Source of the DNA: Steromphala cineraria
Lineage: Eukaryota; Mollusca; Gastropoda; Trochida; Trochidae
NCBI GenBank assembly: GCA_916613615.1
Contig: OU744724.1
Coordinates: 29,967,452-30,031,451, forward strand
Length of the DNA: 64,000 bases
Direction: 5' to 3'
Positions 46,895-59,100 of this stretch are shown here, one piece after another. The notes under the pieces are model-generated. The model was not told where the DNA came from and made no database searches. It worked only from the letters and a program-made list of their open reading frames with translations. The position numbers and the translations under genes are program-made. Position 1 is the first letter of the stretch; each line of letters begins with the position of its first letter.

Positions 46895-47107
46895 TGCAAC
46901 CCTGGTGTGACGGAGCCCCGCGGCGGAGGTTGTGGCCCCGCCCCCAGTTTGAGACCGCCGACTGCGCGTGTGAGCGAGCGCGGATGCAGGGCCAGGAGCT
47001 GCTGGTGGGCGTCGCCCTGATGGAGGAAGACAGACCGGTCCTCCCCGGCGTCAACATCCGCGCTGCCACACCGGAACGTCTCATCCAGCTCTGTGTAGAG
47101 GTCTTCA
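46895..47107 (+). CDS. RASGRP: RasGRP exon, N-terminal extension and REM start
   Basis: Acceptor cttgttattgtag, donor gtgagt. The first two bases finish a codon begun upstream, and the last base starts Ser. The first half (PWCDGAPRRRLWPRPQF) is strikingly GC- and CpG-rich against the AT-rich surroundings. In-frame ATG at 46984 precedes QGQELLVGVALMEED. The REM similarity begins at ATPERLIQLC. Confidence 0.82.
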
Positions 47108-50100
47108 GTGAGTACAACAAGTTGAACATCTTCCTCAATTTGCTTAATCTTATGTTTGTCTTCCTATCTTTCATAATTTATATCCCCACCGAGTGTTAGA
47201 GGACAGTTTTTCGCAGAAACTCAGATACGATAGATAAATTTGCTGTGTGATTACATGATATATCTTGATGGTGTTAAAAAATCAGAAGTTCAAAGATATG
47301 TTCAAAGGGGAAAATTTTATCGGATACTGATCTAACAAATTTCCTGTGTGGCTTTGGGCATCAATACTTTGATGAAGTTCTCGACCTAACGGGTATACGG
47401 CCCCTAAAATTCTTGACAACAGGAGGAAGAGAATCTGATACATATCTAATACTTGTAATATTAGAAAACATTGTACATGCTTGTTGCAGGTGTATATAAG
47501 TTTTTCATATGTATGTGAGTGTTACATTTGTGTAACATTGTGTTTTAAAATGTAACATTGTTTATCATATTGTAACATGTAAGATTGTGTAAGACCGTAT
47601 GACTGTTACAGGTGAATGCGGACCAGGAGACCAGAGGGAGGAATATGCACGTTTATCATATTGTAACATGTAAGATTGTGTAAGACCGTATGACTGTTAC
47701 AGGTGAATGCGGACCAGGAGACCAGAGGGAGGAATATGCACGTTTATCATATTGTAACATGTAAGATTATGTAAGACCGTATGGTTGTTACAGGTGAATG
47801 CGGACCAGGAGACCAGAGGGAGGAATATGCACGGGTCTTCTTCCTCATGCACCAGTGGTTCATGAAGTCTGAGGACCTCGCACAGGCCTTCATCGATCTG
47901 TATCCTTTCTTTATCTCTCACCATATTTACCTGCTTTAAACAGGAGCATTTTGGCGCAGTTCGGGCCCTTGATTTGGGAATTTGATTCCAAGCAGTTAAA
48001 AGGTTTAAAGCTGCAATTGGGACAAGTTTTCTTAAAAATATCAGATTTGTCCGACTGATTGCAGAAAAACTGTTCATGCAGATATTTCAAATTATGCACA
48101 TGTCTTTTACCTTATTGGGAGACATGAAACGCTAAATTACAAGGCACAGTAATGGTCATTTAATGGGAGAAGACTTAATCGGACCAATTGCAGAAAATAC
48201 ACTCATTCATCTTTTCAATTCTTTTTTTTTTAGGGTGAGGGATGGCAGTGTATGAAATAAGCCTGAGAAGTTACCAGCCAGAAAGAATGATTTTACTTAA
48301 TTTCATGGTCAAATTCAACAAAAACATTAAAAAGTTACCAGCCCAGACCAGAAGTTTCGAGCTGTCGGACGGGTCTTATTTCATACACTGGGGATGGGGT
48401 TGGTCAAATGCTGTGCAAAAGATGTTTACTTATGGTCTTGGTAATGGGATGTCTAAGTTATGGGATGTAAACAGTAATTTACTAGGTCAGGGATGCACGG
48501 TTGGAGGTATTAGTGAGCCATGCTCACTTTTTTGCTTGTTTTATTTTATTTGATGTATAATAAAGAATCCTGCAAACAATCCATTAATTTGGAGCGACTA
48601 AACGTGCGACAATATGTCATAATATTTTTAATTGTATATCACACAAAAATATTTAATGAACTTGGGGCTGGGTACATAAACTAATTAGAATGCAATCCCA
48701 CCTGTTGCACTTTGATCTAGTTCACTTTCCTACCTAGGGTTATTCTATGTGTTTCTTGCAGGCTTCTATCTGTTACATTAAAGAGACACAGAGTATGTTG
48801 ATAGGATCACATATGTTAAATTTTGAAATCGATGTTATTACATCGGGAACCACTAACTTTTACTGAAAATAACAAGTTAAAGGCCAATCAGTACACTAGA
48901 GCGAAAATACGGCCATTCAAAGTCGGGATTTTGATCGAAAACCGGAAAAATGCTGCTCGAGTGGCGCGCGCAAATTTGCCAAACGTAATTTTGAAACCTT
49001 GTCATAAGCTGATAGCAAGACATATTCGATTCCATAGTGTTTATTAGGTAATGTAACTAATAGGTAGATTAATTGGATGCATAATTTCGAATATTTAACA
49101 TATTTGAGATGTTTTCTTGAGTTTTCCATAAAATCAAGCATTTTAGATATATTATGCATAAATGGATATATTTGCAAGTCCAGTGATGAGATATGAACTT
49201 CAATCAGCATATTACATATTTTGTAGCTAATCAAAACCAAATAAAATTTTAAGAAAGATACTCTGTGTCACTTTAACATATTATATTATTGTATGCAAAC
49301 CAAGTTAATGCTGTGTGGAAATTACTGTCCACAAAGGCATTGAATTACAATAATTCTTCCTCATCAAGTTTACTACACTTCCTACACCAAGTCATAATTT
49401 CATGTTTAAAGGGGCAGAAGCACTGTTTTTGAAAATTTTATTAGTTGAATTTTCACTGATTTTGTGCGTTCATGCTAAATCCATTTTATTGATAGTGCCA
49501 AAAATCTCAAAAACACAAATCAATCCTCCATATTCAGAAAACAAATGATTAAGATTCACATAAAGTCCATTGGCAGGCATTTTTGTGTGAAGTCCTTAAA
49601 TTCATTTTAAGAAAAGGGAATCACATGGCTGAACTTTACATTATATATTTGTTTTATTACTGCTTCGTTTAGGTAAATACATTGTCTTTCAATTGGAACC
49701 ATTTAGTTTCAATTTCCTGACATCACCTCATATTCCCCCTAAAAACGTGCTACTGCCCCTTAAGGAAGAAGCTTGATAGAAATGTCATATGAATTGTCAT
49801 GTATTGATTTCTAGTTCAAGTATGTAGTGTTGTAATCATCACTCCAAATCAATATCTACTGCAGTCAGCTGTTACAGATGTTATCTCCCTTCCTCATTAT
49901 AACACAAAGTTGGTATACATACATTATATCTCCATTTCACCTATAATCACTGTCCTTTTATTCATAACAAATTTACTTTTCACCTTTATGTTCTCAATCC
50001 AAAATATGATAGAATTTTAAATGTTTTATAATGAGGTTTGTGATAACAAATAGCTTGTACTATTACATGTATATACACATTTAGAAGTACACTAGTACTG

Positions 50101-53100
50101 CAATGAGATATAACTCTGATGCACTAAATTCTTAATTAAAAGTTTTTAAGTAATTTAGCAGTGCACTTGGTACATGTGGCGTCAATATCTGTGTGACAGC
50201 TGACGGTGATGGTGCTATTAAATAAACAGATACAGATCTCTAAATAAGACACTAAAATTGATTAAGTAATGCAAAAAAAATGCATTTGAAATAATATCCT
50301 GCTTATATACTACCAACTGAAAATAAGGAAACTCATGAAATGATAGTTAATGCATATTTGCTCCAAATGTCACTCAAATTGCCGTCCTGTTAAAGTACAA
50401 AATTCGTTCAAGTTTAATGGTGCTGATTTGAACCTATTGCGAAAATTGAATTGAGATAGTTGGGTGGATGTGATGTTTATTCTCACCAGTTTGATGCAAT
50501 TCCTTTTTGATTAGCAGCCCCGTCTAAGGATTAGTTTTTGTGCAGTTTCGGCCGCCGCTGCCGCAGCACTCAACTGGCTATAACTTTTTTTCTCCTAAGC
50601 TTTCCAGAACCTTTATTCATAAATTACCGTAATTTCTCTATCAATTCGACATCTCTGATAATTCGACCACGTACGTTAATCCGAGGTTAAAAAGTTCAAA
50701 TCACCCCTAACATTTCAACCATGCACCAAATGGTCATTTTCACGTTCCAATAAATCGACCACAGTCGTCAAATTATCAGTTATATATACATATCTATTCT
50801 ATTTCAGCCCTACAACTTACAAATCAAGAAAGAAATTGTCACTGAAAAAAAAATAATCACGAAACGTATCGACTTTTTTTTGTTTAATCAAGATCAAATA
50901 TCTACTTTATTTCGTGAGTGACTCGGGTTTCATAGCAAATCTCAATTAAAATCAGCAAGATATATAAGAAATATGCTTCACAAAGTATCGTAACATCTGT
51001 CACATCTGTGGACAATCACTCACGTGGTTGCTTAACTTCCCGCCATATTTGTTTACAAATGACCAAACCATTATTTTACAGGGGTTGCAATGATGAACTT
51101 GTAAAAATTTGACCTAATAATCCCACATAAACAAAACATTCAATGACAGAAAGATAATCAAATATATAAGGAATTCTGTATCAGCAAAACAAATACATTT
51201 TTATTTAGGTTATCATGAAGAATAAATTCTATCATCCTATCAAAATATCCATCACCCCATGCCCTTATGATGGTGGACTCGTCCAAACTGTGCTACAAAT
51301 AATATTTATTTTGTCTTGTAAACGTAAGCTTTGAAACCGACACAATTAAATGGTATACAAAACTATTTTTAGTAGAATTGTTGTGAAACAAAATCTAAAT
51401 CTTTTATTTCATTTGGTTGATTGATTCCATATCTGCGATCCCATCTGTGGAAGTGAAATATTTATCTTGAACATCGCGGCGAAAGTTACAGGCATTCGTC
51501 ATGACTGACAAATGCTTATCTTTGGTGTCCGACTCTAATGATAACAGCCTTTGTATGAAGTTTATATTTCTCTCTTGAAATACTAATGATATTTAGGTTA
51601 TATTTCATATGCTGTTTATATTAATGTAACTGTAAAAAGCTCTGACTTGAATAATTCTTGTCGATGTAAACCTGTGCCTAGTTTTGATGGTGTCTTGACG
51701 ATCGCGCTTCACTCACATCTTGGAATGAAAACATAACGAAATAACATAATGAAAAAAATACTTATAGCGTCAATGTCAATATTATTCCTTACCACTCACA
51801 AATTATTTACGTTGAAATTCTTCAAGCAAGCTATCAGTCGTATTTTTACACTTATGTTTACACTTGTATACAGGTTAAGGGCACAGCTAAAACACTGCGG
51901 GCCCCTAAATGGATAATCTAATCAATATCGAAGCTAAGCCGACGATCTCCAGCCTGGTACAAACAATAATATTTTTATCATAAAAATAATTAATTCATCA
52001 CGATATTAACATATTTTTGTATATTAAGGTCTCTTATAAGCCCAAAATATCAATGTGAACAGATAAATGTGCAGTTACAGTCTGTAAGCACATCATAGAT
52101 CTAAAACAATAATAAAATCATTTCTAACAGCGAGAAATTGTCCGATGCATAGCGTGGTTCCATCGTGTCTTAGAATAACAACAAAATAAAACAGGTAATA
52201 TCATTGGCCCTTACGGGGAAATCCGTGTGTCTTATCCAATCAGAACATGTTATGCAGATAGGTTATGGCGTCACAGTAATGGCTGTCGATCTCTTACAAC
52301 TTGATCATTCAGATTAAAGATTAGATAACGAACGGAGTTGTTTTAAAATTATATTTTATTATTCTCCTCTTTCCTGTGACACCAGTGGCCTACTTGATGC
52401 CTCCTGATATAGTCAAGAACACATGTTTTTACATTTTAAATAATCTAAACTTGACTTGATTTTTGCCGACAACATCTAATCGCCGGAGAAAGGTATTTAT
52501 GTAAATCCCATCTAATATTTCGACGATCCTACCGAACAAACAAACATTTGGGAGAAATAATTCGACCATGGACGTGATCTGAAAATGTTTTGAAATTTTG
52601 AGGGTCGAATTGATAGAGAAATTACGGTACTGCTTATACCTCGAGGGAACGATTTTGACATGTTCACTTTTAAGGTCAAAGGTCAAAGTCACGAGCTTTA
52701 AAATCACTAAAAAAGTCATTGTTTACGCGTTAACTTGAAAACATTTTGTGCTATGAAGCTCTAACTTGGTATATATCATCCTTGGAAGAGTAAAAATTTT
52801 GAAAAGCTTTTCGCTACAATCTCTCAAAGGTCAAGGTCACAGCATGGTTTAGCAAAATTAACTTTATTTCAACGCTTTTATTCATAACATTTTTGTTATA
52901 CTCAATGAAAAATGTTCATTGATTGTGTGACCATGAATGTCAAAGGTCAAGGTCACGAGCAAATGCCCAATTTGCTGAGGCCTGAATAAGGCGGAACAGG
53001 GGAAGGCGAAACCCCCAGTTTCGGGGCTGCTCTGTTTTTGCGGTGTCCTGCAAACGCTAATCTAGTTTATCAAACATTTTGGCAATTTGACACAGTGTGT

Positions 53101-56100
53101 ACCTCCCTTAATCATACCCACAATTGATGTCCTTAACGAGTGCACAGCTACCAGGGTTGCGATGAGACGATCACCTGCGATGTGGCGGCGTGCACACACC
53201 ATCCGTCTATGCTGCAGTGTTCAATACACCTCTACAAGGCCAAAATATGTCAGGCAGTCAGGTACGTTCCATACATCACACATCTTTATTCGTGAATGAT
53301 TATGCTCAGCCTAACCATTCCCTTGCTGTTCAGGAAAACTCCATCGGCCAACTCTCCTAACTTGCTGCTATTTGGATCTGAATCCTTTGAAACATGTCTT
53401 GGACATCATTTGACATTGATATAAATATTTGGACCTTATCCACAGAATCTTGCTGATTGGCACAACTGCCAATGGTCAAGATTATATATAGTAAAACCAA
53501 CGATTCCATCTGTTTGTCCGTCTGTCTGAAGAAAAACTATTCATCCAATTGTTCTCAAAATTTGCACGTCTTCTAACCTACAAAAGTCAGGGGGATCATG
53601 GATGCAGTGATGCATTCTATTCTTTGTCAAATTGTTATACCTAAAACAGCTAAAATGTTTCCCCCACTAACATCTATGAAAAAAACATAAGCATGAAATA
53701 ATCATGTAATAATCATATATAAGTATAAACAGGGAAGTACTCTTTTTTTTTTCCCCACAAAAAATACCCTGATAGCACTGTCCCTTTAAACACAAAGTTA
53801 TATCTGTAATACGGATTGTTTTTTAAAAGAAATAAGAAGCTTGTTGCATTTCATCTAAACAGACCTCCCAATTTCAAATTTTCTCTGAGTTTAAAGGGGC
53901 AGTAGCACTTTTTTTGATAATTTTATATTTTACAAATTTCACAGATAATTGTATTTTAATGCTAAATGTATCATTTTGACAGTGTCAAAAATCTCATTAC
54001 ACAAGCCAATTTTCCATAGTCAGAGAACATAGTATGAAGATTAACCTAAAATCCATTGGCGGCCATTTTTTGTGAACACCTTTAATTCATTTTGTGTAAG
54101 AAAAAGGAATCACATGGCTAAAGTTTACATTATACATTTGAATTATTACTGCTCCATTAAGTTTATGTGCATTGTCTTTCAGTGGGAACCATTAATTTTC
54201 ATTTTCCTGACATCACCTCATATTCCCCCAAATAACATGCTACTGCCCCTTAAATACAATGGTAAAGGTAAAAAGGGCAATATAAAAGATCTCTGGTGTT
54301 CACTGGATGTTTGTGATGATGTTGTTTTTACTTCATGATTATTACATATTCATCATAACTTCAAGTATACATAAACAAAAATATGCAAGGAAAAAGATTG
54401 ATGAATAATTAAAATGATTAGATCAACCAGACCACATGTAGTGACTCATTAGGGTTAGTAGATCTCCATTGTTACTATGTACGTGTGAAAACAGCTTGCT
54501 GATGTTTGTGTTTATTTTGCAGGTATTGGATTCGGCACTTCCCGGTTCACTTTGATCTGAACGCCCGATTGGTCAAAGCTGTTCAGCATCTCGCTTGTCT
54601 CCTCCAATCAGAAGGCAACCTGCAGCTCAAGGAACTAGTTGATGTATCAAAAGTGTTAGTGTTTTGACATATTTATTTACAAGTGAATACCACGCGAGAT
54701 GTCTAATTTGGTTACAAAAGCTGCTGCTATATACAGGAAAAAGATTCAGTTGTCTCAATCAGCTTGCCAAAATCATAAAACTAGTTTGTTGTTGATGAAC
54801 ACATGTAAATTTCTATGTTGAATTGTTCATGGATATGTGTTTCTGTAATGTTAATTATGAATACCGTATTTCCTCTAATAAGCGCCGGGTCTCCAATAAA
54901 GGGCCGAGCCGGGGGGTCATAGGTAGTTGAGAAAATAAGCGCCGGGCCTCTTATAAACGCCGCGTCTCTAATAACCGCCGGGTCCTAATCATTAGATAAA
55001 TGCTCCTTCAGTTAACATTTTACAGGTAATCATGGTAAAAGACGGCTTAAAACAAAGTTCAAATCTCTTTGAAAGAAATAAGCGCCGGGTCTCCAATAAG
55101 CGCCGGGCCTCTAATAAGCGCCGGGGGGTAAAGGGGTGCTGAAAAAATAAGCGCCCAGGCGCTTATTAGAGGATTCACGGTATATAAATCGCACCATCTT
55201 CGAAATTCTACTCACACACGGGAATTATCAATGTCTACTTAGCCTTTTTGTGATCATCTTCCTATGCAAAGCAAAGTTTCCAAACTGTCAGTTTTATGCC
55301 TTGCTGCAGGATACTTGAATTTATTGTGCTGATACAAGCGATTGTTAGTAACCTCCAGTTACTTTCTGATTGGACTATTGCTTTCTCTCATAGTATGCTA
55401 GAGAGCAAGCACAGAAAATTCAATTGTCTGCAGCAAGGCATAAAGCTGAAAGTTCGGAAAGATGTATTGTGATTTCAAAAAATAACATTTGAATTATCTT
55501 ATTAATACTCTGTTCCCTTTAGACGATCTTTGCCTTTATTGATTGGTGAAATATTATGTAAATTTACTGTTTTTGTTTGTGCAGTCAAATATCACCTCCA
55601 TCCTATCATATTTTTTAACTTTCAACTTTTAATATTTCTTGCTTTAATCATAAATTATACAATCACAATATTAAAAGTATAAATTCTTTTACATAACATT
55701 ATCCCTCTACTTCAAACTCTTGCAATAATACTTATCTTTCTTTCGGCCTGAGCGTGCTTTCCAGCACAATTCCAATTCCGTCACTATTCCGGAAACTACT
55801 TCCGGTTTTTCCAAATACTCTTGCATTAATATCTTTCTTTAATCCACACAAAATTAATATTCTTTTTATTATCCTTAATTATCTTTTCTTTACTATTACT
55901 CATATAATTTGATCTACGTAATATTTTATATTTTTATTACTCAAAAAAATAAAAAATTTCTTTCTTAATCTTTTTAATTCCCAGCATGCATTTTGCGCAT
56001 GCGTTTTGACTTGTCCATTGTTCTTCCTTTGTCTTCCTTTGTCTTGCTTCCGCCCACTTCGCTCATTGTCTTGTAATCAAGAATATATTCTACCTACGAT

Positions 56101-59100
56101 CCTCTTCAAGTCATCCATCATCCTTGTTATGAGTCAAGGTAACAATGACTGACAATCACAGAAACTCGTCAACGGGCCGCACCACTCGCAGAGGCACTCG
56201 GAAATCTACCACAACACCTTCAGTGCCATCGCCAACATCTCACCAGAGTCCGTATTTGACCGCTGCTGCCTTGAGAGAAAAGCTATCGGCGATTGGCGTA
56301 GCTGTCCCTTCCAGCTGGTCAAGAAAACAATTAGCCCAGCTATATGACGAGAATGCTGCTAGGCGACGACGTACAAGTGCTACAGTCACGTCTCCGACGG
56401 TGTCTTCAAATTCACCGATAGACGAGCGGCCAAATTCACCGGAAGTTGCTAACAGTCAGACAGCCCAGTCTTCAGTCGTCAATAGACAGGAGTTCAACGA
56501 GCTAAAGGACCTCGTCGCTTCCGTCAACGCTTCCCTACACAGACTGACACAATCCTCACTGCCACCAATCTCGCCTTCAACATCTACTAGCTACGAAGAG
56601 TCGGACAATCCCACCAGCCAGGTTGCCTTCAACCCACCAACACCTGTGTCTTCTAATAGCCTACCATACATCGACACCATTCCAACCTCTCTGACAAAAC
56701 GAATTAAAAAAGGTGAATATATCAATTTGGCCAGTTTGTTGCAGGACCACGAATTAGGTGACCCTGACCTTACACCCTCCAAACTCAAACGGCACCTGTC
56801 TCTGCAGGAATTCCTAGAAGCATTTGACATTTACAAAACTCAGTAATTATTGGCATAAACTAACCTCTGGGACGAACTCCAGCCCCTTTCTCCGTTCTTT
56901 GGAACGTGTCTGCAGAAGTCTAGATTAAAAATATAGATAAAAAATACTCTAAGTCATATTTACCATTAGTGGTATGCAGCTCCTTCCTTCCTGGTGGAGT
57001 TATCTTCCCCTGATCTCCCATGTGCTCATATTCTCTCCTGCACTTGTGCTGAGTGGATGTCTATGTAGAAGTCTAGATTGCTTTCTCAATTCAAGCCTTC
57101 TCCTTTGGGATTCAATTCCTATGGTATGTGTTGCCGACATTTGGTCATTTGAGTGACAATCGCATTCGTTTTTTGTGTCTGTGAACTGTGTTTTTGTGAC
57201 TTGTGATTTTTTTTTTTTCTGTGATCATCGGCGACTTTTCCGCGAAGCATTTTGTGTAACTCATTTCAACATGGCGTCTCATAAGTGTGTGACTTGTCAA
57301 CGTTTTATGTCAGATAAAGACCCTCACTCTTTGTGTGTACTATGTGATAAGTCCCCCATTTGCTTTCCGGATACAAGGTGTTTGTTGTGTCGCGATCTCG
57401 AGGACGATGTTTGGAATAAACTTTCAGAAATGCGTGCTAAGAAATCTAAACAAATCTCTCTCAACCCTCAATCTCCTAATCCACCTATTCCTACGGATAA
57501 ATCGCCTCTGATTCCCCCTTCGGGCTCGGTTCCTGTGGCTCCTCCCACTTTTGATATCACGGCTTTTCTCACATCCTTTAAGCAAGAGATGGTTTCGTCT
57601 TTCAAAACTAGTTTAAATGAAATGGAAAAGAAGAACGATGAGAAATTATCTAACCTTAAGAAATCGCTCTCCTCGTCTAGATCCCACGCGAGTAGTTCCA
57701 CTAAGTCCGGCTCTTCACGGAAGGGTTCGGCTAGTTTAGATGACCGCCGTGAGCTTAAGTCCCAGTCCAATAAGCGGGCCGCCGACCCCGTGGAGACGGT
57801 TACGGCGAGTGAGACAGTCAAAAAACAGTGTTTACCCGACGGGGGCCTGTTAGTTGACGGCCGTGGTGGCCAGAAATTGAGTACCCTAAACCAGTCTGGC
57901 GGCCTAAAAACCACAGAGCTGGAGGGGTCTCACGATGTTGACGCCGTCAACCTGCTCCGTGGCCCTCCGGGGACGGTTCAGGCCGGGTCACACGTGGGGG
58001 ACGGCAAGCCCGTCAATAGTTCGTCTGCTACGGCTTCTGGCCTGGGCCAGGTTACCGTTAGCACGGACTCCACGCGTGACCCGTGCCCCGATCCGTTATT
58101 GTCTAGGCAGCGCACGGACGGCACGGACTCCGCCGGGAATCTAGGTCGCGGGTCGATTAAGGACACGGTTGTTGACAATAAGGGCACGCTTGATTTTGTG
58201 GACGTCCGTAACCCGCCGTTGATATATCAATTTGGCCAGTTTGTTGCAGGACCACGAATTAGGTGACCCTGACCTTACACCCTCCAAACTCAAACGGCAC
58301 CTGTCTCTGCAGGAATTCCTAGAAGCATTTGACATTTACAAAACTCAGTTATGTGAAAGCAACACTGCCCTGAAGCTAGAACTCGACAAACATCAACGTG
58401 TCTGCCTGGATCTCGCCAAATTATATCCTGGACCGGCGTTTTATAATTATCACGTCATGTTCGCAAAACGTGTGGCGGCTTACATGGAGAAAGGACAAAT
58501 CATTTCCTGGGGAGAAAAGGACCTACGTATTTGGTCTATCGTGACATCAGGTCTTAAAGCTAAAGTGTGCAGTACGTGTAACAGCCTCACACACTCATCA
58601 GATTTCTGCCCCCAGGCTTCAGACACCCCGCCCCAACCTACGAACGCCAGAGGAGATTTCCCTCGCAAGACCAATCAGGATACTCATGGCAGGCTTCGCA
58701 TTCGACACGAAGGGAAAGAAATCTGCAACAACTTTAATGACAGGGGTTGCACTCGTTACTCTTGCACTTTCTCACACATCTGCATCCGGTGCTTTGGGAA
58801 TCATAACAGGGGTAACTGTCAAAAAACTAGGAAAGAGCAGTGACTGGAGAGCTCGCACGTCCCAAGCTACCCACTATCCCCTATAAACATTCAAACCTTC
58901 AAATTCGAGCTGCTACAGTACCCAGATCATAGTGTTAGCCATTCCATTATCAAAGGGCTCGAGCAAGGTTTTCATCCCAAACTTCAAACTTTCCCACCCA
59001 CCAGTCTGGAATGTAAAAATAACCTGAGTGCAGTTAAAGAACCCGAAGTTGTGGAAGAGCTGATTCATAAGGAAGTAACCCGGAACTACGTGATCGGACC

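Noticed and set aside
53087..53299. 70-codon frame MTQCVPPLIIPTIDVLNECT...
   Set aside because: Wrong frame. The RasGRP exon 53148-53261 uses a different frame that joins both neighbours and restores the KICQAVRYW REM signature.
57175..58266. Host gene of 363 codons
   Set aside because: Lies inside the retrotransposon, has a gag-like Cys-rich head, and its C-terminus is an out-of-frame reading of the 128-bp repeat.
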